Positions 1 to 12,412 of a stretch of DNA of 64,000 bases are shown one piece after another. The notes below the pieces were generated by a model. The model ran no database searches, had not been told where the DNA came from, and worked only from the letters and a program-made list of their open reading frames with translations. Made by a program: the position numbers and the translations under genes. Origin of the DNA: Bilabrum cf. latius (taxonomy: Eukaryota; Bigyra: Bicosoecida; Bigyra; Bicosoecida); assembly GCA_965178125.1 (NCBI GenBank), contig OZ237739.1, positions 248,001 through 312,000 on the forward strand. The letters run 5' to 3'. The stretch's first letter is position 1. Each line of letters starts with the position of its first letter.

Positions 1-3000
1 TTGATGACAATGTAAATGACTATCGCCCCGACAGCCATGCTACCCAGAGAGACACTCGCAAGCGTTGCAGTAGACCACATCGTGCTGTTGGAGTCTGTAC
101 TCTCCTATTCACCACCGGAGGGTCCGCCGCCGTTCGAGACAGTAGCACCCTGCCGAGATGGCTTCCTGCCGCCGTTCAACGCCCAAGCCGTTTCGCTTGC
201 GCGGCGGGTCCCGGGCTCAGGACCGGGCGATTTCACCGGGGGCGGTGGAAGGGCATCACCCTTTGGCAGCGACGAGTCGAAATCAATGGTGGGCTGGGGT
301 TCTCGCTCCCAGGCCGGAATCCCCTTGCCATCCTTGTCATCCTTGTCATGAAGGCTGCTCTGGTCTCGCTCCTCGACTGGATCTGCTGCAAGCACCTGCG
401 CTCCCGCCCCTCCATCGTGTGCCAGATTGCGCTGCCAGTCAAGCAAAGCGTACTGTGAAGTGCCCGTTGACACCACCACCAGCCCGATCCTGAACTGGCT
501 AGACCGCGGCCACGGGGTCGCGCCGCCCTACTCCGGCCTGGGTCCGCACACCTGCAGCATCCAGTCCATGGGCTCGTCGTGCGTGAGCCTGTAAGGGAAC
601 GCCAAGGACGCGTTGGCCGGCCTCGCTGTCACGCGATAGTCCATAGGAACCTCGATGCTCTCGGTGTTGATGCCGTCAGCGAACCACTGCGGCTCCTGGC
701 CCGCGGGCCGATCCGCCAGCAACACGGCGAGGGCCACGTGCTGGATCAGCAGGGGCATGCCCTCGCGCTTGTTGGTGATCGGGAAGAACGCCCGCCAGCA
801 TGCGTCGTCCTCGTCCTCTGCATCGACGCCGTCCACGTCCTCGCCGTCCTCTAGCGAAGCAGGCGAGTCGTCGCCGCCCGGAGACTTGCCAGCATGCTCC
901 TACGCTTGCAGGTTGACAATGGGCCATTCCTGCCTCAGGCTGGGCATCGTGTCTAGCTGCTGCACGTGCACGCTAAGCTTCTCGTTCCCCACAGCAACCT
1001 CTGGCATGACGGCCTGAAAGTGCATCGTGACGCTCTCAACCTCGCTCAGGATTGAAGAGCTCAGCAGTAGCTGCACCGCACTGTCTCCTGCCTTGGTGGG
1101 CTCAAAGGCGAACGGGCCAATTAGCTTTGTCTGGCTCTGGGCCAGCCTCTGGCGGGTAGATAGCACGACGGGGACCGTGCTGCCGTAGCGATTGCTCTGC
1201 GACTGCCGCCACCACTGCAGCTTGACGCTGTTGCGGCGCTCAGCCGGGATTGCCGAGGTCTCGTTCACGCCCGTCCCATCCGACAGGAAGCCCCGATCTG
1301 CCGTTCGGAACGCCTCTTCGCCCGCACCATGAGCGACTGCAGAGAAGCGGAGGCCTACAGAGATTCCTAGCCCAGCATCACTCAGCGCACTCACCCGAGA
1401 CCCGTTATTGCGCAAGGCCCAACCGGCCATGTATGCAGCGGGCACGCCGTGACCCCCGCAGCGCGATTCGAGCGTCTCGCACGACAGGGCAGTGGACGAC
1501 ATCATCGAGTAGCAGTTGGAGAGCACCTCGTCGTTGATGAACTGGGCCATCGCGTGGTTTGGCTCCCCCTCGCACTCGGGGCAGCGGTCTCCGGCGGCGC
1601 TCCGCAGGAAAGCCACGTCGATCCGTTCCTCTTCCTGCTTGCCGACCTGCTCGAAATGCTCCCACAAGGCGACCTCCCCAGGCACGTCTGCCATCCACTC
1701 CCCCAGGAAACCGAGACCTAGGACACCCTGCAGCTGGTACAGCCAGGACTCCCGGGCGCGCATGGAGGCCTCGAGCGCAAGCCGCTCGGCATTCGATCTG
1801 AGCACAGCGCAGATGTGCATCGCATCCGCGCACACGGAGGGCCCCGCCGCGGCATGGCTGCTCCTGTGTGTGTCCAGCTCGTGGGCAATGCAGGCCTTGG
1901 TGGCGGCATCGAAGCTGCGGACAAGCGCTCTTTGGTTGCGGTTGATCTGGACCTGGTCGTCGAGGTTAGAACGGTGCAGGTTCGCGCTCGTGATCCTGTT
2001 GGTGCCATCGCAGGTGGTGGCGTGCCCGACCTGCCTGGGAGAGATGGTGCCGTTGCCGTAGTAGGACGCCAGGCCCTCTAGCGAGACTCCCTCCGCCTGC
2101 AACTTGGATGCCTCCAGCTGGGGGTCCAGCGGCTGGGCACACAGTGCCCTGCACCTCATCCTCACCTCGGGCATGTACGCTGGGTCCCAGCACTGCTCGG
2201 TGACCACCGTGGCAGACGCTGCGGGAGCGTGGATGGTGTAGGCCGAGGAGCTGTCCCGCGATCGGATCGTGTTGGCAAAAGGGCCTGCGAGAGGAGTAGA
2301 CACGACGTTCTCGATTCCGAAGCGCATCTCTGGGCCCGTGACAAGGTCGTCGTCCGGAGATGCGAAGCTGCTGCGGAAGTATGCATCCGCGAGGGATGAT
2401 GGCAGGAACCTGCGCAATTCCGACTGCCCAACGGAATGCCCTCGGCTGGTCCACGCTGCCTGGCTCCCGATTCTGCCTGACACGGCCCTGTACTCTGGCC
2501 TGGGCCTGGCTCCCTGCAGTGTGACATCGACGATGATCTCGCGGCCGAACGGGTTGCGGACAGGCAGCATTGCCACCGCCCCCTCGCCCACGTAGGTTGG
2601 CGGCATCATCAAGTGCACGCCGCCCTGCTGCAGCTGCACCGAGGCAGGCAGCAGGAACTTCTGCACGTCAGCCAGCGAGCTGAACCTGAACCTGTCCGCC
2701 ACCACCGCGGCAGTCATGACGTCCGCGATCGCAAACCGCACGGCTTGCCTCGCCACGAAAGTCGCCAGATCGAAGCCCAGCTCGGCATCCGACCGCGCCG
2801 CAATCGCGCTCATCCTCGCCTGCACGTGCGCGTCGTTGTATGACGTGCTCGGTCCGCATTCGGAGGGCAGATCCGCAACGTTGGCTGAGAGGCCGGCCAG
2901 AGTGCGGTTCTCCATCATGAGCCCGCGGCCCATTTCGATCGGAATGAAACGCACGAACGAAGGCGCAAAGAATGGCTGCAGCACGTCAATGGGCTGCACG

Positions 3001-6000
3001 TCACCGCCAGCAAAGCCAGCGACAAGCGTGCTGCGGCTCCAGTCGCCAGTCGGAATCTCCTTCTACTAGGCTTCGTCTGCTGTGTCTGATCTGTCTGTCT
3101 CATTCGAGGTCGTGGGTCGCGAAAGCAGCACGGCTTGCGGGTGCACGTCGAGGGTCTCGCTGGGGTCGACGCACTCGCGCTCTGCGAGCCGCATCCCGCG
3201 CCCCAGCTGGCAGCGAGGCACCGTCTTGATGACACCAGATGGGATGCCGCTGGAAGGCCCCGGCAGCTGAGCGATCGAGAACCGGTGCTCCTCCTTGCCC
3301 TAGGCGTCCACAGTGGCCTCGGGCTCGACCCCTAGCACACCGATCGGTCTGCCGTCCCGAATCCTGGCCTAGATCTCCTTCCAGGACATCGGCCCGCCGT
3401 GGGGGTTCTCCACGCCGGAGTCAGGCCCCAGTGCATCCCACCGCAAGGCGCCGGAGGACTTTCCCCTGGGCGCAGCCACGAACATGGGAGCGTCAGGACT
3501 CGCAGCGATGGATCGGACGAAGGACAGCTTGGCGCCGCGCGCCAGGAACGGCGCGGGAGGCAGCACCACGGCCCTGCCTCTCTTCCGACTCGCGTCGCCC
3601 CACTGTGATCCAAGCAGAGCGACGAGCGAGTCATCGCAGCCCAGTCCCTCGGTGGGGCCGCTCCCTCGCGACGTGTCCTCTGTGCCCAGCATCGTCTCCA
3701 CCTGCAACTGCGCGCCGGCTCCCAGCGTCATCCGGGCCTGCACCACCAGCGAGCCGGCTGCACCTGCCAGGTTCTCGGCGATGGCGGTCGTCGCCGCCCC
3801 TGGTTCCATCTTGAGCTGGATTCCGACTGCCTGCGTCCCATAGTCCGAGAGCAGCAGCAGGGCGTCGGCCGCTCTGAGCCTAACTGAGGCACCCAGGGCC
3901 GGAGGGGCCGTGACTGCGACCGACAGCAAGACGGTGCCGCCAGGAGGCACCACCGCCTGCACCGGGGAGGTTGCCGGCGCCACAGTCCCAGTCCCCTGGA
4001 TGATCACGCGAGGCAGCCCGCCCACCCCGTGCGCATCCTCCCAGTCGGCTCCCTTGCGGCCCTTGCTTGCCCTGGCCTTGCGCCTGGAGCCCCTGCCCCT
4101 GCTGCGTGCCTGTGATGCGTCTTCGCCCTCATCGACGTCCAGCTGCTCCGCGCTTTCAGACGCGCAGAGGGCGCGGTGAGCCGCGGTCCTGCCGCCCAGA
4201 CCTACCTGGGTGGAGCGCCCCACTCTGAGGCGCTTGCCGCACATGAGCTCCAGGTGCACGCTGTCCACGGCGAGATAGGGCGGCTGGATGGAGCCATCCG
4301 GGTTCAGTGGCAGGTCCAGGCTGCCCATGGCCACCACGGTTGCCCTCGGTTGCCGCACCCGGACCATGCTCGCGTTGACCGACAGCAGGCCAGCGAGGTC
4401 TGCACGCACGGACACACCCAGCAGGCGGTGGGGTACCGGATCCGGGTTCCTGATCTGCAGCTCGACCACCCGAGTCGTCGCCTCGGAGAGCTTCCCAAAA
4501 TCTACCCAGGCCGGGGGGCGCTTTGGCAGCGGGAGATTTGCCACGTTCAGCAGCGGCCTCGGCTCCGTGGGCCGTCCAGTGGCTGGGTCTCGCCAGCTGG
4601 GGTCTGGCTTGCGGTACGGAGGCGGGACCTCCTCGGGGTCACCCGCGCTCTCCTGCGCGGCCGTCAGATTCCCACCGCCACCCTCTCCACCAATCCCGTC
4701 TATCTGCGCCTGAACTCCGAGGGGCAGCTCGATGCTGGCTGCCTCGAGCATCCTTGCGCCCAGCAGCTCGTCGTAGCTGGCGTAGCCCGGCTGGCCCAGA
4801 ACTTCCTGCAGCCACTCCTCACTGTCCCTGCCAGGGGCGTACGCCTACGCCACGTCGGTCTCATTGCCGGCCCAGAAGGGATCCAGCTCCGTGGTAAGGT
4901 TGGTGAGTCCGACGAGGGTATCGCAGTCCACGATGGGGGGCAGGCCCTGTTGCCTACGCAGGCGCCTGATCCTGCCCTTGAGGTGCGGCGGGATGACCTG
5001 CTTGCAGGAGTACCCCACATCATCCACGATGTCTAGGCTGCCACTGGCCAGCTCAGCCGCGGCGCTCGTTGCGTGAGCTCTCGTGGGAATCTTGACGGCC
5101 AGCCAGAAGAGGTGGCACCGGTTCCTGTTCTCTGCTCCCGTGCCCGCGGGCTGCCCATCGGGCCCGTGGGGACAGGCCGCCTGCTCGCTGGAGAGGTCGA
5201 ACCGGCCGCACGTGGGCAGTGCCTTGGGCGCCATCAGCTCGAAATCGTGGATCGGCTCCGAGTGAGCCGCAGCGTATACCCCCATGGCTTGCATGGTGGT
5301 GTGCCTGCTCATCGACAGCGTCGCATCGGCAGCCACAAACAGGCTGGGAGCGCCACCGAGGGCAGTCTACGCGGTCGTTTGGTCCGCGATGTCTTCCTTG
5401 GTTGTGTTGTTGAAGTGCAGCGGAGGGTGTGCCGACGCCACGAGGTGCATGTTGACGTTGACCGAGTCGTGCCCCCTGACGGCGGTGCGCATCGCGCTAG
5501 CCCAGTCGAAGTGGCAGCGGGGCACCACGTCCAGCCCTCCCTGCGCGGTCTGCACGGTGACGTGGAGTGACGTCACGTTCGTCATCAGCAGCAGCTCGGT
5601 GCGCTCCGGGGCGGCCTGCGAGGGGTCGCGCGCGATGGCGCTTAGCACCGCGGAGTCCACCGCCGCCATGGCGCTCCGGTACCCCTGGTCGTCGTCCTCC
5701 AGCAGCACGTGCCTCTCCTTTGCCGTACCCTCCTCCAGCGCGTCCGGAGTGGCCACCGCACGCGCGAGGCACAGGAGCCCGTGGACCGTGCGCAGGGCCT
5801 GGGCTCGCTGCCTGGCGTGGGCATTGGACGTATCGGTGCAGCCGGGCCCCGTGCACACCACGGCGCGAAGAAACGGATCCGCGATGCGCCGCGCATCTGC
5901 GGGATCCGCCAGGCTGAACAGGGCGCCGTTGGGCCAGCTTCCCGCAGGGATTCCGTCCGGCCTGCTCGGCGGCGCGAAGGCGTCCCTCGCGAGGTGGGCC

Positions 6001-9000
6001 CATCCCGGGTGTGCCGCGTCCTCCGAGGCAATGGGCATGCCCTCGTCGTCGAACGGGCCCCCGTCCTGCCGCCTCCTCGCGGTGGCCACCGCGTCCCAGG
6101 GGCACCGGAGCTCGTCCAAGCTGCCCGGCGTGATCATGCGCGTGAGGTTTCCGATGAGCCATCGCACGGACCGCTCCCGCGGCCCCCTCCACTTCCTTGC
6201 GCCAGGCAGGTCCTTGTGCTGCACGGCCGACGCGTTGTACCTCCCCTCCTCCTCAACGGCCGGCGGGCGCCCCAGCACCTGCTCGATCCCGTGATCGGGA
6301 TCGATGGTCGCGGTCACACCAGCTGGAGGTGCCTCCGGGCTGCACACGCCCGAGCTCGACAGCATCTTGCCGACCACCACGCTGGTGGCGAGCTTCCTGG
6401 TCGTCCTGTCCATGGCTCCGGCGGTGCGGTTGCCCTCCGCAATCTCCTCCAGCTTCTTGTACTCTGGCGACTTGGACGTGATGGGGACGCCCTTGCGCGT
6501 GCGGACCTTGCTGCGCTTCGAGGCCACGAGGGCGGCCGCAGAGCCGGCTAGCACGGCGTCCAGCTCTGCCGACGGCACGGACGTCTGAAGCCGGAGCGCC
6601 GCCTCGCAGATGTCGTACCGGAACAGCCCGTCGTGCAGCCCCTAGGTGCTCCTCGGCGGCCTGGGGACCAGCAGATCCGACAGGCCCGCCCGCATCAGCC
6701 GCCTCGCTACCTCGGCCTCGAGACGTGTGCCGTACCGCTAGGAGTGCCCCTGCGGCTGCAGCGACTGCAGAGCCCCAGAGTCCATGTCCACGCCGATGGG
6801 GAAGGGCCCGTCGATGGGGTCACCGGGGCTGGCGATGCCGGCGCTGAACTCCAGGTTGTCCGAGTCGAGCGACTTGGTCCCCGCGGGAGTCCCGCCGCCG
6901 GCGCTGGCGGAGGAGGAGGAGGGCACACCATCGAAGGGGCCTATGGCCGACCCTGGCGGGATCCCAGTGGACCCGTGGAGGTAGATCTCCGCCTCTGCTG
7001 CGTCTAGCACGGCCTTTCGCAACTCCTCGGGGGCGCTTCCCTCCGCCGTGGCGGTCAGCAGGGACCTGAGGTACTCGGGCTGGAGGGCCGCCGCCCTCAC
7101 CTGGATGGGGGTCCCCCCGCTCCCAGTGACAATGGTCCGCATGCCGGCCTCGGGCCCGTAGGTCAGAGGCGTCCAGTCCGCTGTCTTAGAGCCCAGCTGC
7201 GAATTGCCGATCGCCTAGCCCTAGACCTCCGAAGGGTCCACAGTCGTCGAGAAGTCACCCCGAGGCCCATCCCAGGGGTCCGTATCGCTGTCCACCAGCT
7301 TCTCCCACACGCGCTGGTCGCCGCCCTGCCGCATAGCCTCCTCCTGCGGGGTGGCCTCCGATCCCAGGTACCCGTCACCCGAGTCCTGCAGCGCCAGCAG
7401 TGCATGCCTGCCCGCTCGCTTTTCCTATGGACCCTGTCCGAACCCGGCGGGCAGCAGTCCCGCCGAGAGCGCGATGCTCTCCGCCGTTGTCAGCAGACGG
7501 TCCAGCGCGTAGTTGAGCAGCTGCACGGAGGCCCGTGCCGAGGCATTGGACGCAGACAGGCCCTCGTGCTCCAGCAGCTGGCCCTCCACCGTGGCCTGCC
7601 CGGTGGTGGATGACTTGAACCCCCTGGCCTTGCGCTGCCGCTCCTGCTCGTTGGACCTGCGAGAGCCTCGGGTGGCACGGCGCAGCGCGGGGGCGCGGAA
7701 CACCGCGGCCGCCCGTTGCACCACCCCGAGGATCTTTGCGCTCGCAGCCAGAGCGTGGGCTCCGTGCCGCACCCTCCCCCCTGCCACCGCCGGCTGCACG
7801 GGACCCTGGTCCACCAGGGGGCAGTAGAACAACCCCGCGCCCTTCGTCCCGTGGACCCACAGGGGCGCTGGTCCGCTTTGGGAGGAAGCCCCCGCCACTG
7901 CGCCTGCCTTGCCCAGGCACGCCCGTCTGGGGTTGTACTCGGGAGAGATCGGCTGGTGCACGGGCTGCGCGCCGGGCTTGGCTAGCACGGCCAGGTGAAT
8001 CGGATCCCAAGCGTCCCCGGGGTGAGCGACCGACTGCTCGGGGGCTCGCTGCACGACCACGCGGGGGTCCAGAGCAAATGCGCCGTACAGCTGCACGGGG
8101 ACGGGGAGGAGGTTTCGCAGTAGGATGGGCCGCGCCACGCCCGTGGCCCACGCCGAGGACTGCCAGCCCCCGGCGTCAGCCCAGCTCCTGTACTCTTCGA
8201 TCCCGATGGGGTTCGGCCTTCTGCCCGGATTCTTTTTCATCTGCAGGGCCTGTCGCACGTGAAGAGGGTGCGCGCTCTCAGGCGCAGGACCCTTGCCGCC
8301 AAATGCCATGCTTGCCATCGCGAGGTCCACTCCGTGGGAGCCGAGCGCGGGGTGGGACACACCAACCGCCAGCGCACGTTTGGCGCCCGACTCGCTGCCA
8401 CCCTGCACGGAGCTCGCCCACGACGGCATCTTGCTAGCAGACGACCAGTGGGACACCGTCTCGGCCACCGAAGGCGTCCCGCTTCCCTTGGACGGCCACG
8501 CGCGCACGAGGCTCCCGATCTGCGTGGATCGGGTCACCCCGCCCAAGCCACCGAACCCCTCTACGTCCGCGCACTGCCTCCACATGGCAGCCTCCACTGC
8601 GCTCAGTGAGTTCCTGGACTCCTTGCCCAGCTCGGTGGCAGCGAACCAGTCCGGCCTGCCGTGCGCCTGAGCCGCCATCACGAGGGCTCGGCGACGGAGG
8701 CTCGTGGCCCGCATGTGTAGAGAACGGGACGGCAGCGCCACTCCGTGCCTGACGAGCGCCCCGAGGGCGTGCTACTGCCGCTCCAGCGCGCACCGGCTGA
8801 TGCCGAACCACTAGATGCCAACCCCCGCTCGCAACGTGTGCGCGAGAAACCTGGCCTGCACAAAATCTGAGTCGCTGCCGCCGACCATGGCCGTCGCTCT
8901 TTCAAGCGCTACGTTCATTTGGGCGGGAGGCAGCTCGTCCGCCTTTGCGCTCGATACCGCTTCGTGCACCGGGGAGCAGGCATCCAGGCTCTGGACGAGC

Positions 9001-11897
9001 TCCTCGTGGCTGGCTGTGCACTCCATGGCGGTGCCCGACCCCGTGCCCGTGGAGCTGCTCTTCTTGTTCTTCTTATTCTTTGCTCCTTTCGACTGCTGAT
9101 AGTCATCCGGTCTCATCGCGACCTAGCCCGCCTGGTCGGCACCTGAAGGCAGCACGAAGACAAGGTCTGCCGTTCGAACTGCAACCGCTCCGCGCAGGAC
9201 CTTGCCGGTGAGCCGCACCTGAGCTTTTTCCCTGGAGGCCTGTGTGTGGTTCGATGTCACGTGCACGCGCGCCCGGAACTCCACCGCGAGCGCCAGCCTC
9301 TCCGTGGCCTCGTGGGCGTCTCCGTGGCGCAGGTGCTGCGTGCCCACCCCGATGACGGGGCTGAGTCCTCCCGCGGCGTTCCAGCTCCAGCCCGAAGTGC
9401 CACTTTCCTCGGATTTGCCGTCGCCGCGCTCCTCCGTGGCAGCCACTGGCACGGCGGGCTTCTTCCTAAAGTCGGAGGGACGCATCAGGAACCGCACCGA
9501 GGGCGAGCCGTCCGACGCGCCCCCGTCGCGCGGCAGGGCACCGAAGCCGTCCTGCAGCTGCGCCCTGGCGTGCAGCAGCGCCATTGCCTCCGCATGCACG
9601 GCAGAGTGCACCAGCTGAGAGGCCAGCACGGTCGCCACGCCGTCGCCGTCGGCCCACGAGGAGGGCGCGATGGTCTTGGGGGGCAGGGCCCCACCCACGA
9701 TGAGGTGGCTCGGAGTCGAGTCCAGTCCCGTGAGCCGCACGGGCGATGCGCCCCTGTTGGCGATTGCCATCCTCGCGCTCAGCACGTCGATCACCGGCTG
9801 CGCCGACCCGTCCAGGATCCCCCTCGGCGATGTGAATTTCCAAGGGAGGGAGACGCGGTTCCCCTGCAGCGCCATGGCCACCGTCTCGCCGTGAGACTCG
9901 CCCGGGGGTGTGCTGCCGGCGAGGCCGTCGCCATCCGGGTCGGTGGCGCGTACGTACTCGTCATCAAGGCTTGCCACTCTGGCCACCCCGAGAGAGGCCC
10001 CCGGAACGACCGCCTCCCTCCCGCCCAGATCCCAAGGGTCCATCGAGGCTGCTTCCTCCGTGGTGAGCTCTGACTCGACCGCCCACTCAGGCCGGGGCTT
10101 GATGTGACCAGAGCCGCTCGGCAAGGACGCGGGCGCAGGCGCTGGCTGGGGCGCCGCGAGCATGCTGTCTTCGTCCATCGGCAATGGAGTGTTCCAGTCG
10201 TCAGCCAAGACCGACCAGGCGGCTGCCTCGCTGGAGGGCTGAGCGCTGCCGCGTCGACTGGCAGCCCTCTTCTTTCCCTTGCCCTTCTTCTTTCCCTTGC
10301 CCTTCTTCTTTCCCTTGCCCTTCTTCTTTCCCTTGCCTCCTTTCGCGAGTGTTCCGCTGGGTTTTCCCTCCGGCTGCACTGGTGCCGCGCCCTGCCTACC
10401 ACTCACCATGTCAGCGTACCTGGCGCGGCGGGGCCACATGGCTCGGTGCATCGAATCAGTGAGATTGCCAGGGGGGCCGTGCGGTCCAGGTCGCATGTAC
10501 TACAGCAGGCTGCATGTTGCCGGCGTTGGTGGCATCACAGACGCGGCGCCCACACGCACCAGGCCTTTGATCCCAGCCAGCGGGTCCTGGGCCGCGTGCT
10601 CGGACGGCCCCGCGCCGCCCCCCCTCTCCACCGGCTCGCCATCGATTCCTACCTCTCGAGAGGAAGGAATCGGCACGGTCTTGTCGCTGCCCTCCTCATA
10701 CCATCCTACTTTAGACACTCCGCAAAGCTGGGGCAGGTACATGGCCCGCGCTGCCTCGAACATCGACCGGTCGTCGATGATGTAGCCCAGGTCCCACGAC
10801 TGCGGAGTCACGTCCAGCCCTCCTCGGGCCACCCGCAGCTGCACAGGGACCACCATGTCGTCCTTGCTCGTAGCCACGTGGACAAACCCGGAGTACATGC
10901 CCGGCGTGCTGCTTCGAAAGTGCAGCCGGGCCACCTTTGCGCTGCTGTGAGGCCCAATGATCCATCGCATGCCGTCTGCAGCGGCAGCCGCGCTGTCCAA
11001 CGCCAGCTCCGGGTCGGCTCCTGCGTGCTGCCCACCGGCGACTTTAACGTTTCCGCCCTATTGACTGCTGGTTGGCACTTTAGGTGCCCGTATGGCGAGG
11101 AAAGGCTCCGTGCTGAATATCTCCTTCACCCTCAGAGGCGTCTTGTGGGGGTTGTACAGGGTGAGCGCGGGGGAGAAGAGGGACCCAGCTGGCAGGGTGA
11201 CCCCGCTCAGTGCCTTAAGACGGTACTAGGAGTGTGTCCCGCTCCCGCCCACGCGCACAGTCACCACGCCCTGGCTGGTCTCCACGTACACGGTGTCATT
11301 GATCGGACCAGTCGCGTGCGGTACCACGATCACGTTCACGAGACCGGGCTCTGCCAGCGTGGCCTGGTCTCTCTATATGGATGGGAACACGGATGGCGTG
11401 CTGGCCCAGGTGCTGATGAGCTTGACGGGGGCAGGTGGTCCGTCCGTTTGACCGACACTGGGCCCGTCGGATCCTCCTCGCGCTGCCCGGGTCGCAGCCT
11501 AGCCGGAGCTCGCCGTGGGCGGTGAGACGGCGATTTCAACCGATTTGACGCTCGCAATGCACAGCTACCTGCGCCCAAACCCAAGCAAGCGCGGCTGGGC
11601 CTTGATCCACGACGGGGCCCGCTGCAGCGTCGCCGCGACGGCCGCGGATGGACGGCCCTTGAGAGGACCGAACTCCTCTTCCTGAATGCGAAGACTTCCG
11701 GCCGAGTCCTTGGCGCTCCAACCTGGCGCATCTACTGCTGTGGTTGTATCTACCAGCGGTGGTGGCCGCGGCTCTGGCCTGCCGGTGCTTGCTAGGCTGC
11801 CGGGTTGGCTCTGTCTGCCGTGCATCTGCGACCTCCCTCTTTGCAACGCCGCAGCAAATGAAGTGATCAAAGCCAGCATGCCCAGTATACGGGCCAT
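1..11897 (-). CDS. TMEM131-like giant secretory-pathway membrane protein (C-terminus beyond window)
   Basis: One frame stays open for about 3,965 codons if TAG is read as Gln. In-frame TAG codons include those with low coordinates 11565, 11226, 10500, 9123, 8811, 7425, 5367, 4845, 3369, 900, 528 and 105; no TAA or TGA occurs. The ATG at 11897 starts a signal peptide (MARILGMLALITSFAAAL). Residues about 180-330 carry the TMEM131 N-terminal pattern: a segment ending in a YRLKAL-type strand, then LYNPHKTPLRVKEI, then a PapD-like strand (SGFVHVATS...VVPVQLRV) followed by a W-DLG motif. Many further Ig/ASH-like beta repeats follow. Four tandem 18-bp units at about 10268-10340 encode Lys/Gly-rich KGKGKK. 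Positions 1-80 encode a hydrophobic helix (SVSLGSMAVGAIVIYIVI), the probable single membrane anchor. TMEM131 proteins of animals act in the ER on secretory cargo such as collagen; that role is only inferred here. No intron is needed. It is divergent from the fucosyltransferase gene. Confidence 0.8.
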
Positions 11898-12412
11898 ATC
11901 TGGACCCCTAGGGGAGATCCTGCGGCCGGAGAAAAAGCATGCAGAAGGCGAACAATAAGGCTAGAACGGTGCCAACGACAAAGTCATAGGCAAAGCTTTG
12001 GCCCTAAAGGAGATGCTTAATGTGAATAATACTCCTTTTAGGGATACAGAGTAGTTAAGTATCACTCGCGTTCGAATCCGCATCACTATGAGCAGTGACA
12101 AACTCAAACCGCCGAGATAGCTCCTTTGCAGATCCCCACATGGAGCGGTACAACGAGGATATCGACCCAAATAGAACAATAAATCAGATACGGGGCAAAT
12201 GCAAAGCATCGGAACTCACCAGGGCTTGAAAATGCGCGGTACAGTCATGTACAACTGGAGGTATCCGCACGCTACAAACGCCGCGAAAGCAACCGACAAC
12301 AAATCAGCACATAGTTGTGGTGTTGAAAAGGTCCGCGGGTTCTGCTCCAAGCTGGTCGGTAGGAAGCCTATATCAGCTCGATTTGGGGCTGTTTGGCGAC
12401 CTTACCAAAGCA
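11898..12412. promoter_or_regulatory. Intergenic region between divergent host genes, probable bidirectional promoter
   Basis: This 515-bp stretch lies between the start codons of the TMEM131-like gene (minus) and the fucosyltransferase gene (plus). It is less GC-rich than the flanking genes and contains no convincing ORF. Divergent start codons imply promoter activity both ways; I see no recognisable core promoter motif. Confidence 0.5.

Noticed and set aside
3239-3814. Long plus-strand open frames opposite the TMEM131-like gene (also at 4176-5036, 5284-6294 and 10104-11525)
   Set aside because: They are GC-rich shadow frames antisense to a single long coding frame; compositions are Arg/Pro/Ser-rich and show no motifs.
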